Shown one piece after another: positions 43,981 to 52,459 of a stretch of DNA of 64,000 nucleotides. The stretch's first letter is position 1; every line of letters starts with the position of its first letter. The translations under genes were made by a program, and so were the position numbers. Below the pieces are notes generated by a model. The model was given only the letters and a program-made list of their open reading frames with translations. It searched no databases and was not told the DNA's origin. This DNA is from Chitinasiproducens palmae (GTDB lineage Bacteria > Pseudomonadota > Gammaproteobacteria > Burkholderiales > Burkholderiaceae), in the NCBI RefSeq assembly GCF_900095735.1, contig NZ_FNLO01000004.1, positions 62,001 to 126,000 on the forward strand. The letters run 5' to 3'.

Positions 43981-44022
43981 AACGCCTGAAGCCCAGCGCC
44001 AGCAAGGGTTTCAGGCGTTTTT
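43981..44022 (+). terminator. Rho-independent terminator after attR
   Basis: AACGCCTGAA and TTCAGGCGTT form a 10-bp stem around a 19-base loop, ending in TTTTT. It may be the original terminator of the tRNA-Leu gene before island insertion. Confidence 0.75.
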
Positions 44023-44308
44023 GCTTGTGACGGCCGTATGGCGGTCCGTTATCTATGCATGTGCGCGCGTTGCGATTCGTGCAAATTCACGCTGGCAGTT
44101 GCGGCGATACGAAGCCGCGGATGATGCGGTCTGCACGTTGGGGATTGCGGAGCAACGCCGAGTCATCCATCGCCGCTTACGCTCGTTTTCCATCCGTCCC
44201 ATGCTTTTGTGCTCGCTAACAGGCGACCTCATCGCTTAGCTTCGGCTCATTGTTCAAGCCGCATTCAATACGAGCGACGCCTTCCGGAAAGCTGGGCTCC
44301 CCGCCTCC

Positions 44309-44330
44309 AACGTAGTAACGTAACTACGTT
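44309..44330. promoter_or_regulatory. Inverted repeat before vapB (possible operator)
   Basis: AACGTAGT and ACTACGTT are perfect inverted copies separated by six bases, about 25 bases before the antitoxin start. Autoregulating toxin-antitoxin operons usually carry such a dyad. Confidence 0.6.
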
Positions 44331-44355
44331 TAGTCTGAACAATGAGGAGATAGCG

Positions 44356-44610
44356 ATGACCATCACAACCGTGTCAAGTCGGGAGCTGAATCAGGACGTG
44401 ACGCGCGCGAAGAAAGCGACCAGGAACGGTCCGGTGTTCATCACGGATCGCGGTAAGCCTGCTCACGTGCTGCTGAGCTTCGAGGAGTATCGAAGACTGA
44501 CGAAGCAGCGACGCAATATCGCCGATGCGCTGTCGATGCCGGGTGTTGCCGAGATCGAGTTCGAGCCGCCGCGTATGGTCATCGGAGCCCAGCCGGCCGA
44601 TCTCTCATGA
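44356..44610 (+). CDS. Phd/YefM-type antitoxin of a VapBC-like pair
   Basis: An 84-residue antitoxin. The N-terminal Phd/YefM DNA-binding fold is visible as SSRELNQDVTRAKKATRNGP and VFITDRGKPAHVLLSFEEYR. The C-terminal stretch would wrap the toxin. GAGGAG precedes ATG 44356. It overlaps the PIN toxin gene by four bases (ATGA). It should repress its own promoter through the dyad at 44309. Confidence 0.88.
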   Translation: MTITTVSSRELNQDVTRAKKATRNGPVFITDRGKPAHVLLSFEEYRRLTKQRRNIADALSMPGVAEIEFEPPRMVIGAQPADLS

Positions 44611-45035
44611 TGTATGTGCTCGATACCAACGTCCTGTCCGAATTGCGCAAGGTACGGCTTGGGAAGGCTGACGCGAATGTGACGGCATGGACCGAAAGCG
44701 TCGATGCCGCCGACCTCTTCGTATCGGCCATCACGATCATGGAGTTGGAGCTTGGCGTGCTGTCGATTGAAAGCAAGGACGTTTCCCAGGGCGCCCTGCT
44801 GCGCGTGTGGCTGGAGCAGCACGTGCTACCCGAATTCTCGGGGCGCACATTGCCTATCGATACCGTGGTGACGCAGCGCTGCGCTCGGTTGCACGTAACT
44901 GACAAGCGCGGTGAGCGTGATGCCCTCATCGCGGCGACGGCACTGGTACACGGCATGGCGGTGGTCACGCGTAACGTGGCCGATTTTCAGCCGACGGGCG
45001 TCACCCTGGTCAATCCGTGGCAGTCATCGCCGTGA
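44607..45035 (+). CDS. vapC: VapC-type PIN-domain toxin
   Basis: A 142-residue PIN-domain ribonuclease. Acidic active-site residues are seen in YVLDTNVLSELRK (Asp6, Glu13), TIMELELGV, and RGERDALIAATA followed by TRNVADF. VapC toxins cut tRNA or rRNA when the antitoxin is lost. Start overlaps the antitoxin stop. The pair lies between the exact att repeat at 43903 and a decayed tRNA 3' end at 45226. Confidence 0.9.
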   Translation: MMYVLDTNVLSELRKVRLGKADANVTAWTESVDAADLFVSAITIMELELGVLSIESKDVSQGALLRVWLEQHVLPEFSGRTLPIDTVVTQRCARLHVTDKRGERDALIAATALVHGMAVVTRNVADFQPTGVTLVNPWQSSP

Positions 45036-45225
45036 TGTCCGGCGGCTTCAAAGCTGTCTCCGATATTGGTACGCCGGCGGTCAAGCGTTGAGCGCTGCCC
45101 GCGTCCGTCGCGCTGCGCTGCATAGTTGATCGTAGCTCGCTTCGTTCGGTAGCTCACGCTTGGCTATCCGCGATATGGCGAAGGATGGCGCGTTCGCGAC
45201 CGCATCAGGCTTCACCATTGAAGAT

Positions 45226-45255
45226 GTGCCGCTTCGATTCCAGCCCTGAACACCA
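45226..45255 (+). pseudogene. Decayed tRNA-Leu 3' end (third att-like copy)
   Basis: Thirty bases match the T-arm to CCA end of tRNA-Leu(CAA) at 26 positions, with changes at the T-stem and acceptor bases. It is preceded by unrelated sequence. A copy this similar in this place suggests an older integration end. Confidence 0.6.
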
Positions 45256-45263
45256 GAAAGTGC

Positions 45264-45295
45264 AAAGCCGCCTCCCCTACCGCAGGCGGCTTTTT
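45264..45295 (+). terminator. Rho-independent terminator
   Basis: AAAGCCGCCT pairs with AGGCGGCTTT across a 10-base loop, followed by more T. It directly follows the decayed tRNA end. Confidence 0.85.
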
Positions 45296-45428
45296 CGTCA
45301 TGTCTCGGCGGACTTCTTCGTGACCGCGCGACCCGACGCGATCGCAGTCGATCTCGGCGCCACGGCAACCCGAATGCCGGCAGGTCCGCGCCGGGCCTGC
45401 TGACCGGGTGCCTCCGCGCCCGCCTTGC

Positions 45429-45788
45429 TCAGTCCACCGCCGCCGTCACCGTCACCTCAAACAACAGATCGGCAGCGGCCAGGCTCGCCTGCACGGTCGT
45501 ACGCGCCGGCGCCGCGCCGGGTGGCAGCCATGCTTCCCAGACGGTGTTCATTTCGCCGAACTGGGCGATGTCCTTCAGATGGATGATGGCGGACAGGATC
45601 CGCGCGCGGCTGCTGCCGGCTTCGGTGAGCAGTGCGTCGACCCGGGCAAGCGCCTCGGTGGTCTGCGCGGCGATGTCCGGGGTCGACGCACCGACCGCGG
45701 TCTGGCCGCATAGATAGACGATGCCTGCATGTCGCACGATCTTGCTCATGCGTGGCGTGGTGCCGATTCGTTCAATCGCTGTGCTCAT
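45429..45788 (-). CDS. RidA-family enamine/imine deaminase
   Basis: A 119-residue RidA/YjgF/UK114 protein. Characteristic parts are IVYLCGQTAVGASTPDIAAQ, ALLTEAGSSRARILSAIIHL, and the catalytic-Arg segment LPPGAAPARTTVQASL. Members hydrolyse reactive imines or enamines to ketones and ammonia. Its ATG overlaps the stop of the FAD dehydrogenase gene by four bases. As last gene of an amine-oxidising operon, it probably hydrolyses the imine product. Confidence 0.9.
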   Translation of the reverse strand: MSTAIERIGTTPRMSKIVRHAGIVYLCGQTAVGASTPDIAAQTTEALARVDALLTEAGSSRARILSAIIHLKDIAQFGEMNTVWEAWLPPGAAPARTTVQASLAAADLLFEVTVTAAVD

Positions 45789-47197
45789 TCCGAGAAATCT
45801 CCGCTGTTGAGAACTTCCTGTGACTCGACGTGCATGCCCGCGAGTGCGTCGAGGGGGATCGGCTTGATGGGTGCGCGCACGCGGTAGGCGCCGATCCGCT
45901 GAGGCGACTCGTCTCTCGCTTCGGCGAGGATCTGCGTGACGGTGGTCCCACAAAGTCGGCCCTGGCACGGTCCCATCCCGCAGCGGCTGAAGAACTTGGT
46001 CTGGTTCGGGCCGGCGCAGCCCATGCGCGCCATTTCGCGAATGCGTCCGGCCGTGACCTCTTCGCAGCGGCACACCAACGCGTCGTCGGCTGGCGAGCCG
46101 ACCCAATGCGGCGGGCGATAGAGCGCTTCGAGAAACGGCCGCACCGCACGCTCGCGCAGCAGTTGGCGCTGCCACGGGTTCGCGCGAGCGTCACGCGTGC
46201 CCTGATCGATTCGTCCCAGTGCATGTGCAATGCCGAGCGCGGCCAGCGTGCCGGTCGCCTCGGCGGCGCGTGCGCCGTCGATGCCCGCGCCGTCGCCCGC
46301 CAGCCAGACGCGGTCGAGGCTGCTTGCTCCCCATGCATCGCGCACCGGCTGCCATGCGAGTTGCGCGTCGCTCCAGCGGTGTTCGAGTCTGAGCAGACGG
46401 GTGAGCTGCGGATTCGGGATGACGCCGTGATGCAGCAACACGACATCGGCCGGAACGACAACGTGCCGGTCCTCGTGAAGGAAGCGGAATTCGCGCGCAC
46501 GCTCGTCGCCGACCACCGCCAGCTCGGTCGCGTGCTTGTACCAGGGGACACCGGCGCGACGCAGCGTCGCCAGCATGCGCAGCCCTTTCAGAAGCGGCTT
46601 CGGCGCGCGCAGCGCAGCGGGCAACGCGCGCAACGCGGCAAGCCGGTTCTCGCGCGGCGCCGTCTCGACGAGCGCCTTCAGTTGTGCGCCGGCCGCGAGC
46701 AACTGACACGCAACGAGCAGCAACAACGGGCCGGTGCCGGCCAGCACGATCTTTCCGTCCGGAATCGACGGGCCCGACTTGAGGGCGATCTGTGCGGCGC
46801 CAGCGTTCATCACGCCGGGCAGCGTCCATCCCGGAATCGGTGACGGCCGTTCCATCGCGCCACTGGCGAGCAGCACATGATCCGCGCGCAGTTGCTCGGC
46901 ACGACCGGCGCGCAACATGCTGACCGTGCCGTCGCGCGCGATGTCCCACACCAGCGCGCCATTGCGCACGTCGACGGCCGCCTGTTCGAAGCGCTTCAGA
47001 AGCGCGCCACCCGCCTCATAGTCGGAACCGAGCAGCGTTCGGACCCGCGGCCCGGCGATGCCGACGTTGCGATAGATCTGGCCGCCCGCGCGGGCCTGCT
47101 CATCGAGCACCACTACCTTCAGGCCAAGTTCGCCGGCCGTGGCAGCGGCGGCCATGCCGGCCGGTCCGGCGCCGATCACGATCAGGTCATGCTTCAT
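45785..47197 (-). CDS. FAD/NAD(P)-dependent oxidoreductase, opine/hydroxyproline dehydrogenase alpha-type
   Basis: A 470-residue flavoprotein with N-terminal FAD motif DLIVIGAGPAGMAAAATAGE and a second nucleotide-binding motif VLAGTGPLLLLVACQ. C-terminal cysteines CRCEEVT and CGMGPCQGRLCG form a BFD-like [2Fe-2S] site. This matches the A/alpha subunits of opine oxidases (OoxA, NoxA), HcnB and D-hydroxyproline dehydrogenase. It overlaps the small 2Fe-2S gene upstream by 11 bases and ridA downstream by 4. Substrate is unknown. Confidence 0.88.
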   Translation of the reverse strand: MKHDLIVIGAGPAGMAAAATAGELGLKVVVLDEQARAGGQIYRNVGIAGPRVRTLLGSDYEAGGALLKRFEQAAVDVRNGALVWDIARDGTVSMLRAGRAEQLRADHVLLASGAMERPSPIPGWTLPGVMNAGAAQIALKSGPSIPDGKIVLAGTGPLLLLVACQLLAAGAQLKALVETAPRENRLAALRALPAALRAPKPLLKGLRMLATLRRAGVPWYKHATELAVVGDERAREFRFLHEDRHVVVPADVVLLHHGVIPNPQLTRLLRLEHRWSDAQLAWQPVRDAWGASSLDRVWLAGDGAGIDGARAAEATGTLAALGIAHALGRIDQGTRDARANPWQRQLLRERAVRPFLEALYRPPHWVGSPADDALVCRCEEVTAGRIREMARMGCAGPNQTKFFSRCGMGPCQGRLCGTTVTQILAEARDESPQRIGAYRVRAPIKPIPLDALAGMHVESQEVLNSGDFSE

Positions 47198-47498
47198 CGA
47201 AATCTCCCGCGACGCGTGCGCCGTTTTGCAGGCGAACCCGCATGCCGTCGCGCACTTCGAGCATGCAGGCTTGCACGTTCGGATGCCCGTCGACTTCGAC
47301 GAGGCATTCGAAACAGACGCCCATCAGACAAAGCGGCGCGCGCGGCGCGCCCGAAACCGGCGTGGTTCGCGTGTGATCGATGCCGGCATCCATCAATGCC
47401 AGCGCAAGGCTGTCGCCATCGCGCGCCTCGATGGTCCGCCCTTCGACGGTAAGCGTGACGCGGCGTCGGGCGGCATCAAGCTGCAGAGGTTTGAACAT
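47187..47498 (-). CDS. Small 2Fe-2S ferredoxin-like subunit of the amine dehydrogenase
   Basis: A 103-residue protein with the plant-type ferredoxin Cys pattern: CLMGVCFECLVEV and the later VQACML. It resembles the HcnA/gamma subunits that shuttle electrons between the alpha and beta flavosubunits. It overlaps both neighbours, which supports one stoichiometric complex. Confidence 0.87.
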   Translation of the reverse strand: MFKPLQLDAARRRVTLTVEGRTIEARDGDSLALALMDAGIDHTRTTPVSGAPRAPLCLMGVCFECLVEVDGHPNVQACMLEVRDGMRVRLQNGARVAGDFDEA

Positions 47499-48600
47499 TG
47501 AATCGGTCTGCCTTGAAAGTGCTGATTGCTGGCGGTTCCGTGCCGCCGCGTATCCAGTCCGCGATCACGCCCGCGTGGTTCGCGGCGAGCGTGATGCCGC
47601 TGTGACAGGTGATCACATACGCGCCTGGACACTGCGTCGACGCCTGATACACCGGGTAGCCATCGGGCGTCATGACGCGAAGCGCGCCCCACGAGCGCAC
47701 GATGTTCACGTTGGCGAGCAAGGGGAAGTAGCGTGCCGCGTTCCGCGCGATGCGGCTGAGTTCGCTCACGGAGGTGCCGTCGTCGAAGCCGACATCCTCT
47801 TTTGAATCGCCCAGCTGCATCACGCCTTCGCCGGTCTGCCGGACGTGGATGGTCGGATAGCGCAGAAACGGACGCATGCGTTCCGTCACGATGACCTGGC
47901 CGCGCTCCGGATGGACCGGCGCGTCGAGTCCGATCTGTGGCGCGAGCTTCCGGTTGCCGAGTCCCGCGGCCAGCACGACCTGCCCGGCGACGTGATGCCC
48001 GTTGCCCGTGCGCAGATGAAATTCGCCGTCGCGATGTTCGATCGCCTCGACTTCCTCGCCGGTACGGACCTGGCCGCCCAGGCCGGCGAAGGCCTGGAAC
48101 AGCGCGCGCAGCAGCCGAAGCGGGCTGACGTGTCCGTCCATCGGCGAAAACATCCCGCCGACGACTTCGGGACCGACCTGCGGCACCAGTTCCCGGACCT
48201 GTCTGTCATCCAGACGCTCGAACGGATAGGGCCGACCAATGGCCGCGCTGATGCTCGCCATTTCCGCCGACTGTTGCTCCAGGTCGGAAGCCTTCAACGC
48301 CAGACGCAGACCGCCGATCTGCGACAGCTCCAGGTCCACGCCGGCTCGTTGCGTCAGTTCCGCAGCGAACGCTGGCCACGACGTCGCCGACGCCAGGCTC
48401 CATCGCGCATACTCGATTCTGTGCAAGCCCTTGCCCTGCACCCACACCAAGCCGAAGTTGCCGCGCGCCGCGCGAAACACGTCGTCGCCCTGGTCGAGCA
48501 CGGTCACGCGTTGCCCGGCGCGCGCGAGACCGTAGGCGATCGACATGCCGATCACGCCGCCGCCCACGACCACGGTGTCCATCGAAACGTCGTTTCTCAT
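47476..48600 (-). CDS. DAO-family FAD-dependent oxidoreductase, beta-type subunit
   Basis: A 374-residue D-amino-acid-oxidase/glycine-oxidase-fold protein. TVVVGGGVIGMSIAYGLARA is the FAD site, HVAGQVVLAAGLGNRKLAPQ is mid-domain, and YVITCHSGITLAANHAGVIA is the C-terminal FAD contact. It corresponds to the catalytic B/beta subunit of opine oxidase or hydroxyproline dehydrogenase and HcnC. ATG 48600 overlaps the permease stop by four bases, linking uptake and oxidation. Confidence 0.88.
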   Translation of the reverse strand: MRNDVSMDTVVVGGGVIGMSIAYGLARAGQRVTVLDQGDDVFRAARGNFGLVWVQGKGLHRIEYARWSLASATSWPAFAAELTQRAGVDLELSQIGGLRLALKASDLEQQSAEMASISAAIGRPYPFERLDDRQVRELVPQVGPEVVGGMFSPMDGHVSPLRLLRALFQAFAGLGGQVRTGEEVEAIEHRDGEFHLRTGNGHHVAGQVVLAAGLGNRKLAPQIGLDAPVHPERGQVIVTERMRPFLRYPTIHVRQTGEGVMQLGDSKEDVGFDDGTSVSELSRIARNAARYFPLLANVNIVRSWGALRVMTPDGYPVYQASTQCPGAYVITCHSGITLAANHAGVIADWIRGGTEPPAISTFKADRFNVQTSAA

Positions 48601-49391
48601 GTCTTTCCCGAAAGAACGCGGTCGAGACCGAACATCCGGTCGAGCGCGAGCATCAAAAGCAGCGTGATCACGATCAGCAGCGTCGAGACCGAGGCTAGCA
48701 GCGGATCGATCGTGTTCGCGATGTAGTTGTACATACGAACAGGCAGCGTCTGCGTTGCCGCGGACGAGACGAAGATCGACATGGTCAGTTCGTCGAAGCT
48801 GGTGATGAAGGCGATCAACCAGCCGCCTGCGACGCCCGAGGCGATCAGCGGCAGTTCGACCCGGCGGAACGCCGTCCAGCCAGACGCGCCGAGGGTCTGC
48901 GCCGCATCGCCAACCGAGCGATCGAGCCCGGCTGCCGACGCCACCACGAGCCGCAATGCGTACGGCAGCACCACCAGCGTGTGCGCCAGCACCAGCGTCC
49001 ACATCGATCCCGGCGTGTTGATCTGTGTGAAGAAGCGCAGCAACGCGATACCCAGCACCACATTCGGAATCATCAGCGGCGACAGCAGTAGGCTCATCAC
49101 CGCCTCGCGCCCCCAGAACCGGTACCACGCGATGGCCAGTCCCGAAGGCACCGCCAACAGCGTCGCCAGCGTCGCGGCGCTGGTTGCCAAACCGGCACTG
49201 CGCCAGAACGCCTCGATGAAATCCGGCGCGTCGAGAATGGCGCGATACCACCGCAGCGACATGCCGTCGAACGGCATCGCCACATAACCCTTGTCCGTCA
49301 GCGAGACGAGCACCACGGTGGCGAGCGGGGCGATCATGAACACCGCGAACACCAGATGAAAAACGAGAAGGAAGGTCGGGATGCGTCGCAT
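48597..49391 (-). CDS. ABC transporter permease, PotC-type
   Basis: A 264-residue inner-membrane permease with six predicted helices and the EAA loop AAQTLGASGWTAFRRVELPL. It is the PotC-like half of a spermidine/putrescine-class importer. Start ATG 49391 shares one base with the stop of the upstream permease gene (TGATG). Confidence 0.9.
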   Translation of the reverse strand: MRRIPTFLLVFHLVFAVFMIAPLATVVLVSLTDKGYVAMPFDGMSLRWYRAILDAPDFIEAFWRSAGLATSAATLATLLAVPSGLAIAWYRFWGREAVMSLLLSPLMIPNVVLGIALLRFFTQINTPGSMWTLVLAHTLVVLPYALRLVVASAAGLDRSVGDAAQTLGASGWTAFRRVELPLIASGVAGGWLIAFITSFDELTMSIFVSSAATQTLPVRMYNYIANTIDPLLASVSTLLIVITLLLMLALDRMFGLDRVLSGKT

Positions 49392-50245
49392 CAGAACACC
49401 TGTCTGTAACGTCGTTCGACGAAGCGCCCGATCCCGATCGAGATCAGCAGCACGGCGGCCATCAATACGACCGCGAGTGCCGTTCCCAAAGGCCAGTTCA
49501 GGCTGCTCAGCACCTCGTCGTAGACAGATGTCGGCACCACTTTCAAACGGCGGCCACCGATGATCGCGGGTGTGGCGAACGCACTGGCGGTCAGCGCGAA
49601 GACGATCAAACCACCCGACAGCACGCCGGGAATCGCTTGCGGAAAAACGATGCGGCGCAGGACGGTGCTCGCCGATGCGCCGAGCGTTTCCGCCGCCTGC
49701 TCGGTGGCGAGATCCATCTTCTGCAAGGAGGTCCATACCGCCAGCACCATGAACGGCACCTGCACGTGCACCATCGCGATGACGACACCGGTGAAGGTGA
49801 ACATCAGGCGCAGCGGCTCGTCGACCAGTCCCAGCTTGAGCAACGCTGTGTTGACGAGCCCGCCGCGGTCGAGCAGCACCGCCCAACCCAGGGTGCGGAC
49901 CACGACCGACATCAGCAGGGGGCCGAGCACGATGAACATCGAGATCGCGCGCCATCGCGGTGACAGCCGCGTCAGGACGTAGGCCTCCGGCACCCCGATC
50001 ACGATGCAGATCAGCGTTACCACTGCCGACAGTTCGAACGTGCGCAGATAGATGCCACGGTAGTACGGGTCGCCGAACACCGCGCCGTATTGCGCGAGCG
50101 AAAAGGCCGGCGTGCCGTCGGCAGCGGGCGCGTAGAAGCTTTGCGATAACGTGAGAAGCAGCGGAATCGCGACGAAGGCCAGCATCACGATGGCCGCGGG
50201 TGCCGTCAGGCCATAAGGAAGCGAAAGGCGGCGCGACGAATTCAT
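49391..50245 (-). CDS. ABC transporter permease, PotB-type
   Basis: A 284-residue permease with helices near LPYGLTAPAAIVMLAFVAIP and the EAA loop AAETLGASASTVLRRIVFPQ. It is the PotB-like half of the importer. It overlaps the ATPase gene end by four bases. Confidence 0.9.
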   Translation of the reverse strand: MNSSRRLSLPYGLTAPAAIVMLAFVAIPLLLTLSQSFYAPAADGTPAFSLAQYGAVFGDPYYRGIYLRTFELSAVVTLICIVIGVPEAYVLTRLSPRWRAISMFIVLGPLLMSVVVRTLGWAVLLDRGGLVNTALLKLGLVDEPLRLMFTFTGVVIAMVHVQVPFMVLAVWTSLQKMDLATEQAAETLGASASTVLRRIVFPQAIPGVLSGGLIVFALTASAFATPAIIGGRRLKVVPTSVYDEVLSSLNWPLGTALAVVLMAAVLLISIGIGRFVERRYRQVF

Positions 50246-51279
50246 GCGACGCCTCCCGGCACCACGACCACGTGCTCGCAGTCCCAGCCGAGGCCGACCA
50301 CGGTGCCTTCGGCCGATGGCGGCACGCCGCTGTTCATCTGTGCGTACTGCACCAGACCGATCGGCGTCTCCGCGGTCAGGAGCCAGTGATTGCCTAGGAA
50401 CAGGCGACTGACGACGCGACCGTCGAGCAGGGCACCGGTCCGCGTCTCGCCGATCTTCTCCGGCCGGACGATGTAGTCGACCGCGCCCTGCGGGGCAGCC
50501 GCGCCGCAGGGCAGACGACGCCCGGCGACTTCGACCGTGCCGCCGCGGCTGGTGCCCCGGAACACGTTCGCCTTGCCGAGGAATTTGGAGACGAAGCTGC
50601 CGCTGGGCGCCTCGTACATCTCGAACGGACTGGCAACCTGCTGCACTTCGCCGCGGTTCATCAACACCACGCGGTCCGCCAGCGTCATCGCCTCCGCCTG
50701 GTCATGCGTCACCATCAGCGTGGTGATGCCGAGCCGCTGCTGCAGCGCGCGCAGTTCGACCTGCATGTCCTCACGCAGCTTCGCGTCGAGCGCGCCCATC
50801 GGCTCGTCGAGCAGCAGCACGCGCGGTTCGATCACCAGCGCTCGCGCCATGGCCACGCGCTGCCGCTGGCCACCCGAAAGTTCCTTCGGATAGCGGTCGC
50901 CGAACCCGCCGAGATGCACGAGTTCGAGCGTCTGGTCGACACGGCGCTTGCGCTCCGCCGACGGCACGCGCTTCATTTCCAGCCCGAAGCTGACGTTCTG
51001 CCGTACCGTCATATGCGGGAACAGCGCATAGCTCTGGAACACGATGCCGAGGCCGCGTGCGCTCGGTTTCACCCGGGTGATGTCGTCGCCGTCGAGGACG
51101 ATGCTGCCGGCGGTGGGCGTTACCAGGCCCGCAAGCATCTGCAGCGTCGTGGTCTTGCCGCACCCCGACGGCCCGAGCAGGCAGACGAACTCGCCGCGTC
51201 CGATCGACAACGTGCAATCCTTGACCGCAACGAAGTCGTCGTATCGCTTGATGAGGCCATTCAGTTCGAGATAGCTCAT
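50242..51279 (-). CDS. ABC transporter ATPase, PotA-type
   Basis: A 345-residue ATPase with Walker A LLGPSGCGKTTTLQML, signature LSGGQRQRVAMARAL, Walker B VLLLDEPMGALD, the switch VTHDQAEAMTLADR and a C-terminal TOBE domain (VDYIVRPEKIGE). This is the PotA/PotG class. ATG 51279 gives the family N-terminus MSYLELNGLIKRY. It lies 7 bases after the binding-protein stop. Confidence 0.92.
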   Translation of the reverse strand: MSYLELNGLIKRYDDFVAVKDCTLSIGRGEFVCLLGPSGCGKTTTLQMLAGLVTPTAGSIVLDGDDITRVKPSARGLGIVFQSYALFPHMTVRQNVSFGLEMKRVPSAERKRRVDQTLELVHLGGFGDRYPKELSGGQRQRVAMARALVIEPRVLLLDEPMGALDAKLREDMQVELRALQQRLGITTLMVTHDQAEAMTLADRVVLMNRGEVQQVASPFEMYEAPSGSFVSKFLGKANVFRGTSRGGTVEVAGRRLPCGAAAPQGAVDYIVRPEKIGETRTGALLDGRVVSRLFLGNHWLLTAETPIGLVQYAQMNSGVPPSAEGTVVGLGWDCEHVVVVPGGVA

Positions 51280-51286
51280 GCCGGGC

Positions 51287-52324
51287 TCAACGTTCGACGG
51301 ATCTGTCCCAGCGCGAAGTCCATTCGGCGCGCTTGGCATTGATCACGTTGTAGTCGGGGGCGATCAGCGCATTCACCTTGTCGGGACCCGACACGACCTT
51401 GGCCGACACCGCCGCGGGCAGCTTCACCGTCTTGTTGACCGGACCGAAGCCCGCGTCCTGCGCGAGCAGCGTCTGCGCGTCCGGCGACACGAGGAATTGC
51501 ACGAAGTGCTGCGCGGCTTGCGGTTGCGGCGCACCGGCAACGGGGCAGGCCGCACTCATCAGCGCGACCGCGCCCTCCTTCGGATAAACGAAGCCGACCG
51601 GCGCGCCCTGGTTGATCACGTCCTGCACGCGGCCATTGCCCCAGACTGCCAGCGCAGCATCGCCGGTTTGCAGCATCTGCGCCATCTTGCCGGGCGACGG
51701 TTCCCACGTCAGAACGTTGGGTGCAACCTTCTTCGTCATGACCTGGAAGCCCGGCTCGATGTTGCTTTCGCCGCCACCGTTGAGGCGCGCCATCATCAAC
51801 AGCGTCAGCAGGCCGTAGCCGTTGCTGATCGGCGGGATCACCACTTTCTGACGATATTTCGGGTCCGCCAGGTCCTGCCACGACGTCGGCGGCGCCCAAC
51901 CGTGCTTGGCGAACACCTCCTTGTTGTACGCGAGGCCAGTCGCCAGCACGCCGACGCCGATCGAGCGATCGCCGGGCATCCGCGCGAGCGGATAAACATC
52001 CTTGATCGCCCCCGCCTGTTCGAGCGGCGCGCACAGGCCCTGCCCGACCGCCTGGAACATCGGACCGTCGTCGATGATTGCGACGGACAGTTCCTGATGG
52101 CCTTTCTGCGCCTGCAGCTTGGCGAGGATGTCGGTTGAGTTCCCTGCGACGTAGAGCACCTTGACCCCGGGCTCCTGCTTTTCGAAGCGCGGAATCAGCT
52201 TCTCCTTGAAGAGCTTTTCCATCGAGCCGCCATAGCCACCGACGTACAGCGTGCTGTCTGCGTGTGCAACGGTGGCGGCGAAGCCGAGGCTTACAGCGCA
52301 TATGACTTTAAGGCATGGTTTCAC
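51287..52324 (-). CDS. ABC transporter substrate-binding protein, PotD-type
   Basis: A periplasmic binding protein of about 345 residues. From GTG 52324 the signal peptide reads VKPCLKVICAVSLGFAATVA with cleavage near AHA, and GGAGA lies upstream. ATG 52360 in the same frame is an alternative but has no ribosome binding site. The mature part starts STLYVGGYGGSMEKLFKEKL, as in polyamine/iron-type extracellular binding proteins, and includes GLAYNKEVFAKHGWAPPTSW. It leads the importer-dehydrogenase operon and is divergent from a LysR gene. The ligand is probably a small amine or opine-like compound, by inference from the oxidase genes. Confidence 0.88.
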   Translation of the reverse strand: MKPCLKVICAVSLGFAATVAHADSTLYVGGYGGSMEKLFKEKLIPRFEKQEPGVKVLYVAGNSTDILAKLQAQKGHQELSVAIIDDGPMFQAVGQGLCAPLEQAGAIKDVYPLARMPGDRSIGVGVLATGLAYNKEVFAKHGWAPPTSWQDLADPKYRQKVVIPPISNGYGLLTLLMMARLNGGGESNIEPGFQVMTKKVAPNVLTWEPSPGKMAQMLQTGDAALAVWGNGRVQDVINQGAPVGFVYPKEGAVALMSAACPVAGAPQPQAAQHFVQFLVSPDAQTLLAQDAGFGPVNKTVKLPAAVSAKVVSGPDKVNALIAPDYNVINAKRAEWTSRWDRSVER

Positions 52325-52459
52325 AGCGACGTCTCCATGGGGGGCGTGTATTATTTCCATCGAGAAAACAGGTGCTTCTTCTCAACGTGAAAATCCTATG
52401 GCACCGAAAAAGAGACGGATATGTAAAATTCGAGGCTTGCTTATGCCTGAATGTTATAA

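Larger units (their letters stand above)
43571..44355. other. Right end of the island and start of the second unit, gene-free
   Basis: The interval holds a 53-base palindrome (43735), the right 53-bp att repeat (43903), a rho-independent terminator (43981) and the vapB operator-like dyad (44309). Short open frames show no family resemblance. Confidence 0.6.
45036..45428. other. Interval between vapC and ridA
   Basis: About 390 bases with no gene. It holds the decayed tRNA-Leu 3' end (45226) and a strong terminator (45264). The rest shows no recognisable element. Confidence 0.55.
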
